Source: an uncultured Alloprevotella sp.
Lineage (GTDB): Bacteria > Bacteroidota > Bacteroidia > Bacteroidales > Bacteroidaceae
Assembly (NCBI GenBank): GCA_944320745.1
Contig: CALUIN010000001.1
Span: 108,650 to 172,649, forward strand
Direction: 5' to 3'
Length of the DNA stretch: 64,000 bases
Shown here: positions 7,806 to 16,291 of the stretch, piece by piece
How the letters are laid out: every line of letters begins with the position of its first letter
Position numbering within the stretch: position 1 is the stretch's first letter
Translations under genes and position numbers: made by a program
The notes under the pieces: model-generated
What the model was told of the DNA's origin: nothing
What the model saw: only the letters and a program-made list of their open reading frames with translations
The model's database searches: none

Positions 7806-8783
7806 TCACAGGCAATAGGCCACGTTGAAGGCCAGCGACGAGGCCGAGACGTGATACTTGGCATAGGAGATGCCGGCCTTGAAACGCTTCAGCTGGAGCC
7901 CGCCGCCGGCGGTGAAGCCCGCCATGTGCGACGAGCCGGCCGCCTTCAGCTCGTAAGCCCGCCTGAAGTTGTAGCCCACACTCAAGTAGAGGTAGGAGGC
8001 GGGCAGTATGTCCATCCCCACGACAAAGTGGTTCAGCACCTTCTTGCCGAAACTCACCTTCTCGCCCTCGGGATGAAAATATTCGTCGGACGACCAGCGC
8101 GTCAGATCCGTCAGGGTCACCGAGAAGCGCACCGGCAGATGGGCCATGCCCTTCGTAATGCCCAGCTGGAGGTTGAAGGGGACGCGCTCCGTCAGCCCGT
8201 CGAACGACTTCAGCTGAGCCCCCACGTTGCGCAGCGCCGCCGAGAAGGAGAAGTCGCGCTCCTCATCGTAGTAATTCAGCCCCAGGTCCACGGCAAAGGC
8301 AAAGGCCGAGAAGTCCGCAATCCTGGAATACACGCCCTTGAGGGCAGCCCCGCCGGCCCAGAAGTCGGAGAGCAGGTAGCTGTAACCGGCCCCCACGACA
8401 ATGTCCTTAGGCGCGAACGAGCCCACCACCTGGCCCGCGGCGTCCGTCTCGTCCATTGAGCCGTAGTTCATATACTGTGCCGTGACAGCCCCCGTATGCC
8501 GGTCGCCGAAAGCCTTGACAAACTGCACCCCCATCCAGCTGCCGCCGTCGGCATACGTCATGAAGTCGATGCCCAGACTGCGGTCGCTCACGCAGGAGTA
8601 GAGCGCCGGGTTGGCCCAGCCGGCCCACGGCGTGTCCTCAATAGCGGACACGTTCTCGCCGCCCAGGGCCGCCACGTGCGACGATACGGGCAGTCGCAGC
8701 ACCATGAACGAGCGCGAACCGTCCTGCGCGCCGGCCGACGCCGCCAGCAGGAAGCCGAATATCGCGAATAGGCTTTTTTTCAT
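7806..8783 (-). CDS. porQ: type IX secretion system protein PorQ
   Basis: A protein of about 325 residues with a signal peptide (MKKSLFAIFGFLLAASAGAQ) and an outer-membrane beta-barrel of the PorV/FadL type. The mature start SFMVLRLPVSSHVAALGGEN and the block WAGWANPAL are typical PorQ features, and the C-terminus ends in alternating hydrophobic strands. In Porphyromonas and related bacteria PorQ works with PorZ, PorU and PorV in the attachment complex of the type IX secretion system. The ATG at 8783 gives a clean signal peptide. ATG 8792 (MDKMKK) is also possible but would leave only about eight bases of leader after the -7 box at 8805-8812. It heads the porQ-cmk-ispH set. Confidence 0.88.
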   Translation of the reverse strand: MKKSLFAIFGFLLAASAGAQDGSRSFMVLRLPVSSHVAALGGENVSAIEDTPWAGWANPALYSCVSDRSLGIDFMTYADGGSWMGVQFVKAFGDRHTGAVTAQYMNYGSMDETDAAGQVVGSFAPKDIVVGAGYSYLLSDFWAGGAALKGVYSRIADFSAFAFAVDLGLNYYDEERDFSFSAALRNVGAQLKSFDGLTERVPFNLQLGITKGMAHLPVRFSVTLTDLTRWSSDEYFHPEGEKVSFGKKVLNHFVVGMDILPASYLYLSVGYNFRRAYELKAAGSSHMAGFTAGGGLQLKRFKAGISYAKYHVSASSLAFNVAYCL

Positions 8784-8804
8784 CTTATCCATAAAAATTG
8801 TGGT

Positions 8805-8812
8805 CAAAGTTA
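8805..8812 (-). promoter_or_regulatory. porQ promoter, -7 box TAACTTTG
   Basis: On the minus strand the box TAACTTTG lies 22 bases upstream of the ATG at 8783, matching the Bacteroidota TAnnTTTG consensus. It stands back to back with the tonB-gene box at 8836. Confidence 0.75.
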
Positions 8813-8835
8813 CGACTAAATTTAGATTTTGCACG

Positions 8836-8843
8836 TACTTTTG
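8836..8843 (+). promoter_or_regulatory. energy transducer promoter, -7 box TACTTTTG
   Basis: TACTTTTG matches TAnnTTTG and lies about 63 bases before the GTG at 8906. Only 23 bases separate it from the divergent porQ box. Confidence 0.7.
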
Positions 8844-8905
8844 CATGAGAATCACACGCGGCGCCCGCCGCCCCAGCCGCAGGAGCGCCATCCCCTATTC
8901 AGAAC

Positions 8906-9709
8906 GTGCAAGACTCAGAATTATTTTCCCGCGAATGGTGTGATCTGGTTTTCCAGGACAGGAACAAGGACTACGGTGCCTATCAGCTGCGCAGGCGCAT
9001 GGGCCGCCGCTACCGCTTTGCCCTCCTCGTAGTGTTCTTCGGCGTACTCTTCGCCTTCGTCCTCCCTGTCGGCATCGCCGCCTACATGCGGCTGCGCATC
9101 CAGAAGGAGCTGGCCGGCGTCGCCTCCGACATTCGCCGCCTCAAGCAGCTCGAGGAAAAGCCCGGCTACGAGCTCAAGCAGGTCTCAGCCGGCCGCCGCG
9201 CCCCCTCCGTTCCCACGGTCAAAGGAGCCACCGAACACGCCCCCCGCATCACCGAATACACCAAGAAGGACATCGTCTTCGGCATCGACGGACCGGACAG
9301 CACCCCGGCGCTGGCCGAAGAAATCGTCTTCGAAGACCACGACACCCTCCACAACCGCGACCGCATGGACCTGCCCGTAGAAGGGCCGCAGCTCACGGCC
9401 GTCGAGGTGGTCGAGGAAATGCCCCAGTTCCCCGGCGGACCGAAAGCGCTGATGAGCTGGCTGGACCAGCACGTGCCCTACCCGCCCGCCTGCATCCGCG
9501 ACCACGTCGAGGGCGACATGGAAGCCAGCTTCATCGTCGGGAAAGACGGCCGCGTGCGCGAGCCGCAAATCACCCGTCCGCTCCACCCCGACCTGGACCG
9601 CGCCGTGCTCTCCGCCTTGCGCCGCATGCCCCGCTGGACCCCCGGCCGCTCCGGCAGCCGCGTAGCCGACGTCCGCGTGACCATCCCCATCCACTTCCAA
9701 ATCCGGTAA
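8906..9709 (+). CDS. TonB family energy transducer
   Basis: A 267-residue protein with a short cytosolic N-terminus carrying the Bacteroidales signature EWCDLVFQDRNKDYGAYQLRR, one membrane helix (about 38-60), a charged periplasmic linker, and a C-terminal TonB domain (about 165-267) including PQFPGGPKALMSWL and a final beta strand. It would pass proton-motive energy to outer-membrane receptors, of which the window has two. The start is GTG at 8906: a stop in frame at 8846-8848 and no ATG between leave it as the best candidate, and family members begin 8-15 residues before EWCDLVF. Only 28 bases separate it from the polyprenyl synthase. No ExbB/ExbD genes are nearby. Confidence 0.88.
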   Translation: MQDSELFSREWCDLVFQDRNKDYGAYQLRRRMGRRYRFALLVVFFGVLFAFVLPVGIAAYMRLRIQKELAGVASDIRRLKQLEEKPGYELKQVSAGRRAPSVPTVKGATEHAPRITEYTKKDIVFGIDGPDSTPALAEEIVFEDHDTLHNRDRMDLPVEGPQLTAVEVVEEMPQFPGGPKALMSWLDQHVPYPPACIRDHVEGDMEASFIVGKDGRVREPQITRPLHPDLDRAVLSALRRMPRWTPGRSGSRVADVRVTIPIHFQIR

Positions 9710-9737
9710 GCACTCCGCCTCAAATCCCACACACACC

Positions 9738-10718
9738 ATGACCGATACCGCACAACTCCACGACGCCATCGAAGCGGCGCTCGCCGCCATCGACTACCCC
9801 GCACAGCCCGAGGGCCTCTACGCCCCCATAGCCTACACCCTCGCCGCCGGCGGCAAGCGCCTCCGCCCCACGCTCCTGCTCCTGGCCTACAGCCTCTACC
9901 GCGACGACTGGACGCGCGCCCTGCCCGCCGCCGTCGGCCTGGAAGTCTACCACAACCACACCCTCCTGCACGACGATCTCATGGACCGCGCACAGCTGCG
10001 CCGCGGACGCCCCACGGTCCACACCCGCTGGGACGACAACACCGCCGTGCTCTCCGGCGACGCCATGCTCATCCTAGCCTTCCGCCACGTGCTCCGCGCC
10101 GAGGCCACACCCGACGTCCAGGCCCGCGCGCTCGACCTCCTGGCCCGCACCGCGCAGGAAATATGCGAAGGACAGCAGATGGACATGGACTTCGAGCGGC
10201 GCGATGACGTCACCGAAGCCGAGTACCTCGAGATGATCCGCCTCAAGACATCCGTCCTCTTGGGCTGCGCCGCCCGCATGGGCGCCCAGCTCGCCGGCGC
10301 GCCCGACGCCGACGCCGACGCCCTCTACGCCTTCGCCGAGCAGATAGGCCTCGCCTTCCAGCTGCAGGACGACTACCTCGACCTCTACGGCGACCCCGCC
10401 GTCTTCGGCAAACGCATCGGCGGCGACATTCTCCAGGGCAAGAAGACCTACCTGCTCTTCGCCGCCCTCCGCGGCGCGGACCCCGAGGCGCGCACCGCCC
10501 TGCTCCGCCTGCTGGCCGACGGCAGCTTACCGCCCCAGGAGAAAGTGGCCGCCGTGCGCCAGCGCTACGACGCGCTCCGCGCCCCCGAGCGCACACAGGA
10601 AGCCATAGCCCGCTGCTACCAGGCGGCCCGCCAGCGGCTCCAGGCCGTCAGCCTCCCCGCCACCCGCACCGAGCCTCTCCGGCGCTACGCCGACAGCCTC
10701 TTAGGCCGCAAAAACTGA
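9738..10718 (+). CDS. polyprenyl (geranyl/farnesyl-type) diphosphate synthase
   Basis: A 326-residue trans-isoprenyl diphosphate synthase. The first aspartate-rich motif is HDDLMDRA (near 82), with the substrate-binding GGKRLRPTL before it (about 36-44). The second aspartate-rich motif is QDDYLDLYGD (near 217), followed by GKRIGGDILQGKKTYL. These bind the magnesium-diphosphate of allylic and homoallylic substrates during chain elongation from IPP. Chain length cannot be set with certainty from the sequence. The length and motif pattern fit the short-chain group (C10-C20). It sits between the energy transducer and tatD, six bases before tatD, so the three form one unit. Confidence 0.9.
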   Translation: MTDTAQLHDAIEAALAAIDYPAQPEGLYAPIAYTLAAGGKRLRPTLLLLAYSLYRDDWTRALPAAVGLEVYHNHTLLHDDLMDRAQLRRGRPTVHTRWDDNTAVLSGDAMLILAFRHVLRAEATPDVQARALDLLARTAQEICEGQQMDMDFERRDDVTEAEYLEMIRLKTSVLLGCAARMGAQLAGAPDADADALYAFAEQIGLAFQLQDDYLDLYGDPAVFGKRIGGDILQGKKTYLLFAALRGADPEARTALLRLLADGSLPPQEKVAAVRQRYDALRAPERTQEAIARCYQAARQRLQAVSLPATRTEPLRRYADSLLGRKN

Positions 10719-10724
10719 CCGCCC

Positions 10725-11531
10725 ATGTACGTCGACACCCACTGCCACCTCTACCTCCCCGAGTTCGACCAGGACCGCGACGCCGTACTCCGCCGCGCAC
10801 GCGCCGCCGGCGCACGCTGGCTCCTGCTGCCCTGCATCGATGCCGGCTGCGTCCCCGCCATGCTCCGCCTCTGCGCAGGAGCGCCGGATCTCTGCCTGCC
10901 CATGCTCGGCCTCCACCCCACCGAGCTGCCGCCCGACCCCTCGGCGCAGCTCAGCTGGATGGAGCAGCAGCTCCGTGCCCCGGGCCACCCCTACATCGCC
11001 ATAGGCGAAGTAGGCATCGACCTCCACTGGGACGCCACGCGCCTGGCCGAGCAGACAGCTGCACTGCGCACCCAGGCCGGATGGGCCGCCCGCTGGCGCC
11101 TTCCCCTCATCGTCCACAGCCGCGACGCCCTCGCCGCCACCTGCCGCACGCTCCTGCCCTTCGCTCCCGGACTCGCCGGCATATTCCACTGCTTCAGCGG
11201 CACGGCCGACGAAGCCCGCCGCCTGCTGCGCGCCTTCCCCCGCTTCGCCCTCGGCATCGGCGGGACGCTGACCTATCGCCGCTCAACCCTGCCCGACGTG
11301 CTGCGCCAGGCCGTCCCCCTGGACCGCATCGTCCTCGAGACGGACTCGCCCTACCTCCCGCCGCACCCCCTGCGCGGACAGCGCAACGAACCTGCCAACG
11401 TCCCCCTCGTGGCCGCCCGCTTGGCGCAGGTCTACGAGGTCCCCGTCAGCGAAGTCTACGCCCGCACCAACGCCGCCGTGCGCCGCCTCTTCCCCCACCT
11501 CGACCTGCCGCGGGAGGACCGCGTCCGATGA
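10725..11531 (+). CDS. tatD: TatD family metal-dependent hydrolase
   Basis: A 268-residue TIM-barrel DNase-type hydrolase. The metal ligands are visible in order: DTHCH at the start (His6 and His8), AIGEVGIDLHWD (glutamate near 91), LIVHSRDA (His near 127), GIFHCFSGT (His near 152) and ETDSPYLPP (Asp near 205). TatD proteins are 3'-5' exonucleases or metal-dependent hydrolases involved in DNA repair and quality control. Length is normal. It is the last gene of the plus-strand unit and faces the glycosidase operon convergently. The intergenic space holds repeat locus B. Confidence 0.93.
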   Translation: MYVDTHCHLYLPEFDQDRDAVLRRARAAGARWLLLPCIDAGCVPAMLRLCAGAPDLCLPMLGLHPTELPPDPSAQLSWMEQQLRAPGHPYIAIGEVGIDLHWDATRLAEQTAALRTQAGWAARWRLPLIVHSRDALAATCRTLLPFAPGLAGIFHCFSGTADEARRLLRAFPRFALGIGGTLTYRRSTLPDVLRQAVPLDRIVLETDSPYLPPHPLRGQRNEPANVPLVAARLAQVYEVPVSEVYARTNAAVRRLFPHLDLPREDRVR

Positions 11532-11574
11532 GACGGGGACGCTTTTCCAGGAACAAAAGAGACTCCGCAACGCT

Positions 11575-11675
11575 CCGCACGCACGGGGCTAAGCCCAGCA
11601 GAAACGGGGCTAAGGGAAGAAAAAACTCCCCTTAGCCCCGTTCTTACGTCCCTAAGCCTACGGGCTGAAGCCGCA
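11575..11675. repeat. 21-bp CTTAGCCCCGT-type intergenic repeat, locus B, with inverted copies
   Basis: Between the convergent tatD and GH89 genes there are two units in inverse orientation (ACGGGGCTAAG) followed by forward units. The pair at 11603-11616 and 11629-11642 is a perfect 14-bp inverted repeat around a 12-base A-rich loop. No T-tract follows on either strand, so it is a hairpin but not a textbook terminator. Confidence 0.85.
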
Positions 11676-11697
11676 GGCCGGGCAGGCGGACGGCCGG

Positions 11698-13914
11698 TCA
11701 GCCTCCTTCCAAAATGGCCGGACGGTACTTCTGCCACAGGCTGCGCGCCACTTCGTAGCCGTCCGCGCGCGGCTCCAGCGGACCGGCTGCCGTGCCGCTG
11801 AGCGCCCAGTCCACCTCGAAGTCGAGGATGCCTTCGCGGAAAGCCTTCTCATCAAGCGGTCGGCCGGCTGCCATGCCGGCCGTCACTTCCCGCAGGAGCT
11901 GCCGCCAGCGGGCCGCGTAGAAGTCGGCCGTCAGTCCGGCCAGTGAGCGGTTGGCGTAGTCGTTGAGCGATTGCCCCCGCTCGCCCCACGTGGTCACCAG
12001 CGTCCGCGCGTTGCGGCGGAAGCAGGCCCGCTCGTCGGGCGTCGCGCCCATGTCCTCGGCTGCCTGCTGCCACCGGCCGAAAAGGAAACTGCGATGGCAG
12101 GACAGGAGCCGCTCCAGGTCGTCCAAGAGCGCGGACATCTCCGCCGCCCGGCGCATCACGCCCGCCGCGTCGCCCCGGCGGCATGCGGCAGTCAGACTGT
12201 CGCGCAGTGTGCGGAAATGATTGCCGAGCACCTGCCGGCCCACGTTGACCAGGTCGTACACGTAGGCGTCGCGATGCGCCTGCCCGGCGCCGGCCTCGAC
12301 CATCTGTCCCCACACGCGGCAGAGCAGGCGGTTGTCGTAGGGAACGGAGGGATTGGTCGTCCAGTTTCCTGTCCCCGTCAGTCCGGGGCGTGCATTGGTC
12401 AGCGTGCCCTGCCCGAGCCGTGCCGGCTCCACGTAAATGCTGTCGGCCAGTGTCTGCCAGGCCTGCCGCAGCAGGGAGTTGTGCTGCCCGGCATGACTGT
12501 CGGCCAGAGCGTCCACCCAGGCCCGGTCCGTCAGTCCCGTGTCCCAGGCTTTCTCCAGAACGAACTCATACATGAAGCGATTCACGCCGAAGGCCTCGAG
12601 CGTAGCCCCGATGCCGCTCAGGCTGTTCCCGCTCTGCGCGTCCAGGGCCGCCTCCAGGCGGCGCGACGTCTCGTGGAAATTCCCGGCCAGCATGGTGTTT
12701 CCCCCGAAGTTGCCCAGGTAGCACCACAGGAAGGGCTGTCCGAAGAAACTCTCCGTGCGGCGCCAGAGCTCCACGTCCTCGGCATAGTAATCGAGCAGCA
12801 GCATGCGGTCCTGGGGCACGGCCCGCAGGTAAGCGCGGATGCGCTCGGGTGTCCAGTGCGCGCTGTCGAAGTAGAAGAGCCAGGTCATCTGCAGCCAGGT
12901 GGCCTGGGGTTCGACCTCGGTCAGCGTCCCGTAGATGCACTGCGCCACGCGCGCCAGATAGTCCGGCTCCCAGCTGGGCGACTCTATCTCGTTGAAAGGA
13001 TCTATGCCGTAGACGTGGTCCGTGCCGTAAAGGCGGCGCTGCTCCTTGAGAAAACGGTGCTGGACCTCGGCAAAGAGCGGGTCCATCGGGTCGAGAAACC
13101 AGCTGCGGTAAGCATCGCGGAAACCGCCCCAGGAGCTCATGCGCGTGATGTGGGCATCGGGATAAATCTGCCTGATGGCGGGCGGGACGTGGCCGGAGAA
13201 AGCCGGCAGCACGGGGCGCATGCCCAGCTCGCGCTCGCGGGCCACGATGCGCTGCTGCAGCCGCGCCTGGCCCTCAATGTAGCTCATGGGCAGCGGGCCC
13301 TGGAAGCGGTCCATGTTGAGCATACGGTGCCAGGGCAGATGTGCCGGACCGGTGAAGTAGGCCCGTACCGTGTCGGCCGGAATCCCCAGGTCGGTCCACA
13401 CCTTGAGCCACACGGCCTCCTGCCCGGTAATGGCCAGCGGCAGGTTCACGCCGTTCAGGGCCATCCAGTCGATGAAGCGTTCCCAGTCCGCCCATTTCTA
13501 CCAGGGCATGGTGTAGCCGAACGTGCAGTAGTTCAGGAAGAAGCGGTTCGGCGTGCGGGCTTTCACCTGCACCGGCCGCTCCAGCGCGGGCAGGGCGGCG
13601 GGCAGTTCCACGGGATCGGCTGCCTCCCACGACACCGACGTGTGGCAATAATACTTCAGGTAATGGTTCAGCCCCACGGCCATGGACAGGGACGAATTGC
13701 CGTCCACTTGCAGGCGGCCGTCCGGTCGCGTCGCGAGCCGGAACACATCGCGCCCGCCGGGAAGCGGCGCCACACGGCGGAAAACGATGCTGTCCGCCCG
13801 TTCTCCCAGCAGCCGCCGGGCCAGTGCCTCCGCGGCATCCTCGGCGCCGCGGCCGGCCACCGGCAGCAGACCGGCTACGACACAAAGGGAAAGAAGAAAA
13901 ACTCGCAATACCAT
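11698..13914 (-). pseudogene. GH89 alpha-N-acetylglucosaminidase with an in-frame amber codon
   Basis: The frame encodes a 738-codon GH89 enzyme with signal peptide MVLRVFLLSLCVVAGLLPVAGRG. Codon 139 is TAG (plus-strand 13498-13500) in the context YTMPW-stop-KWADWERFIDWMALNG, where GH89 relatives have tryptophan. A single TGG-to-TAG change would explain it, and both halves are in the same frame. The distal part keeps the whole catalytic core: Glu309 in FNEIESPS and Glu450 in MYEFVLEK sit where the human NAGLU pair lies. GH89 removes alpha-linked GlcNAc, such as that capping gastric mucin glycans. As read, the product is a 138-residue fragment unless the codon is read through or is a sequence error. 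It is the last gene of the glycosidase operon. Confidence 0.85.
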
Positions 13915-13940
13915 ATATTGTATATTATATATATATCCGT
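13914..13940. other. AT-rich tract before the GH89 gene
   Basis: A run of TA steps (mainly 13914-13937) in an otherwise GC-rich region fills part of the 74-base gap between the GH-D-like gene and the GH89 gene. It may be a local promoter or opening region for GH89. On the minus strand the sequence ATTTTG just upstream is only a weak -7 match. Confidence 0.4.
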
Positions 13941-13988
13941 CAAAATTGCTTCCACGCGTCCGGCGCCCTGCGCCACGTGCCGCAGCCT

Positions 13989-16211
13989 TCACTTCACGAT
14001 GCACCAGGTGTAGCCCCGGGCGGGAATGCGAACCGTGAGGCGGACAGTGCAGTCAGCGTCAATCCGATAGCGGCGCGGGCGCTGCTCCCCGAACCCGATG
14101 CGCGCCGTCCGCCTCAGGCCGGTATAGTAGAGCGGCAGGCGGACCGTGCGCTCCATCGCGCGATCCGTGGGGTTGAAGAAGACGGCCAGCGCCCGCTCCT
14201 CGCCCCAAGGGTCTACGTGCATCAGTCCGTCCCAGTCCACGCCGTCGGGCCTGCGCAGGTGAATGATGTCACTGTTCAGGATGCGCCGGTGCGCCTTGTA
14301 CCAGGCCACAACCCGGGCCACGGCCTCGCGCGTCGCGGGCGAGTCGTAAAGCCGCCGGCCGCGGTAGCAGGCCTGTACGCCCGCGCTGTAATTCTGGAAC
14401 ATCAGCGTGCTGTACTCGTTCAGATGCTCCCGCAGCGGCTCGATGGTGGCCGCCACGCCTCCGCCGTGGTACTGCGTGAGGGGGACGAAGCTCCACAGGG
14501 CCGTCACCGGACGGTCCCAGGTGCAGTCGTAGTTGAGCTGTCGCGTGTGCATGATCTGCCGGTCGCGCGGCAGGGACCAATTAACCTCGCGGTAGCCGAT
14601 GCTGACCTTGGTGGAGCCGTTCAGAAAATAGAAATCGGGCACGTTGAGATAGACCCCCTGCGCGCACAGCCGGCGATAGAAGCCGGCGATCTTGTGGAAC
14701 TGGTTCCACTGCGAGTCGCGCAGTCCACGGTGGTGCGCATGTGTGGTCGAAGCACACGGGTCGCCGGGATACGAGCCATCGTTTTCGAAGCACGTCATGC
14801 CGGTCTGTTCCAGGAAAGCCTGAATGCGCTCGAAATAGGCGTATCCCCAGTCGGAACAAAGGCAGGGCGAGCTGCCGAACGTCATGCCGCCGCGGCGACC
14901 GGTCGCGGGGTTCACCACGTCCACACTGTCCGAGATCCAGCGGCTGGCCAGCAGCGAATAACAGCCCAGCTCGATGCCGCGGCTGCGGGCATAGTCGGTC
15001 AGTGCGCGATACTTGCGGACGTTGCGCGGCGAAAGGTCCTCCGCGTTCAGCCCCGAGCCGAAGCTGAGGATGACCATCTCGTAGCCCGTGGCGGCGCACT
15101 GGTCAATGGCCTGGATGACATCGAGCGAATCGGACGAGGTGAGATGCATGAAAATGGGGTTCTGCGTGGTCCAGGGCGCCACCGCGCGATAGAATCTCCG
15201 CAAGAAGAGCCCCTTGCGCTCGCGGTCGTCACTGTCGAAGGGCATCTCGTAGACGCTGAAGGTGCGCAGCGTGTCGCCCGGCTGCAACTGCTGTTCCGGC
15301 CCCAGAGGCGGCGCCACGACGAGCCGGCAGGGCGTCTGCAACAGGTAGTTGCGCTGCGAGGTGTAGGCCGTATCTGGCAGCCACCGCTCGGTGATGTCGG
15401 TTTCGGGTTCCGTGAAACTGCCGCCACAGGCATAATCGCTCTCCACGTGGATATTGGGCAGACGGAAACGGGAAGAGTCGCCGCCCGACGGGGACTCACC
15501 CTCGACCATCGCGAGGTCCTCCAGGAGAAAACTGTCCACCGTCAGCGCGCGCGCCGTCCCATTGACAATCTCAATATCCTTGCGGAATGCCGGCAAGTGG
15601 TCGTAGAGCGCTACGCGCACCTTCACGCTGACGCCCTGCGCCGCACCGGTGCCCCGCAGCTGGAAAGTGACCTGCGCCCCGGTGGGGTCGGTCGTGTTGA
15701 GCGCCCAGCGCATGCGCCGCCAGGGCATCTGGCCCGTCAGCTCGCCGACCTCAAGACCGGCGAGCCGGAACGCGCCACGCACGGGGCGAAGGCTGTCCAG
15801 CCAGGCTGGCAGCAGGTAGCCGCGCTCGTGTTGCCCCTCCAGTCCGCCAAGGGCATAGGGCCGCCCGTCGAGCCACAAGGTGCCCTCGCCGCTCACGGCA
15901 CGCAGCATGCTTTCGCCGGTCATGCGGTTGAGCAGCGCCGTAGTGGCCAGCGCAGGGACTACGCGGAACTCCCGCGCTACCATACCGTTGGCCAGCACGA
16001 GTCCTTTCCCGTCAGGCGTGCGATAGACGGCGGCACGCGAGCGCCCGGGCTCGAGCAGCCAGTCGTAGGCCGTGCGTGCTGAGGGCTGGCTCCGCCAAAG
16101 GGGCAAAGCGGCCAGCTGCTCCCGGACATCGGGCCGAGGCGCGGCGGATGCGGCGGGCAGATTAAGGGCCGCTAAGATGACGAGCCCGATGATAGCGTTT
16201 ATATTTATCAT
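13989..16211 (-). CDS. putative secreted alpha-galactosidase-like glycoside hydrolase (clan GH-D type)
   Basis: A 740-residue exported protein (signal MININAIIGLVILAALNLPAASA). The first half (about 45-340) is a beta-sandwich-like domain. The second half reads as a TIM barrel with GYEMVILSFGSGLNAED, GIELGCYSLLASRW, CFENDGSYPGDPC, YLNVPDFYFLNGSTK and NYDCTWDRP, followed by a short beta domain. The layout and the acidic FENDGSYPGD strand end resemble GH36/GH27 alpha-galactosidases, but I cannot assign the CAZy family with certainty. It lies between the GH35 and GH89 genes in one operon, so an exo-acting role on host or plant galactosides is inferred. The catalytic residues are likely among the Asp of FENDGSY and later acids, unproven. 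Confidence 0.6.
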   Translation of the reverse strand: MININAIIGLVILAALNLPAASAAPRPDVREQLAALPLWRSQPSARTAYDWLLEPGRSRAAVYRTPDGKGLVLANGMVAREFRVVPALATTALLNRMTGESMLRAVSGEGTLWLDGRPYALGGLEGQHERGYLLPAWLDSLRPVRGAFRLAGLEVGELTGQMPWRRMRWALNTTDPTGAQVTFQLRGTGAAQGVSVKVRVALYDHLPAFRKDIEIVNGTARALTVDSFLLEDLAMVEGESPSGGDSSRFRLPNIHVESDYACGGSFTEPETDITERWLPDTAYTSQRNYLLQTPCRLVVAPPLGPEQQLQPGDTLRTFSVYEMPFDSDDRERKGLFLRRFYRAVAPWTTQNPIFMHLTSSDSLDVIQAIDQCAATGYEMVILSFGSGLNAEDLSPRNVRKYRALTDYARSRGIELGCYSLLASRWISDSVDVVNPATGRRGGMTFGSSPCLCSDWGYAYFERIQAFLEQTGMTCFENDGSYPGDPCASTTHAHHRGLRDSQWNQFHKIAGFYRRLCAQGVYLNVPDFYFLNGSTKVSIGYREVNWSLPRDRQIMHTRQLNYDCTWDRPVTALWSFVPLTQYHGGGVAATIEPLREHLNEYSTLMFQNYSAGVQACYRGRRLYDSPATREAVARVVAWYKAHRRILNSDIIHLRRPDGVDWDGLMHVDPWGEERALAVFFNPTDRAMERTVRLPLYYTGLRRTARIGFGEQRPRRYRIDADCTVRLTVRIPARGYTWCIVK

Positions 16212-16291
16212 GATGCTGACAGATGGTTTTGCGCGACGGCCCGGGGCTCGGGTGCGTTTCCCTCAGCCCCGGGCGGCGCGGCTATGCTCCC

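Noticed and set aside
11575-11675. Repeat hairpins as ordinary Rho-independent terminators
   Set aside because: Stems are strong, but no T-tract follows on either strand. The true T-tract terminators (for example 5993-6040) are separate from the repeats.
13498-13500. Genome-wide reassignment of TAG to an amino acid
   Set aside because: TAG ends the CDP-alcohol transferase gene at 4175-4177 normally, and no other in-frame TAG was noticed.
11971-14013. Very long frames opposite the glycosidase genes (also 13824-16082, 19079-21004 and 24071-26941)
   Set aside because: GC-rich third positions make stop codons rare on the opposite strand. These frames have no signal peptides, motifs or promoters and lie opposite clear enzymes.
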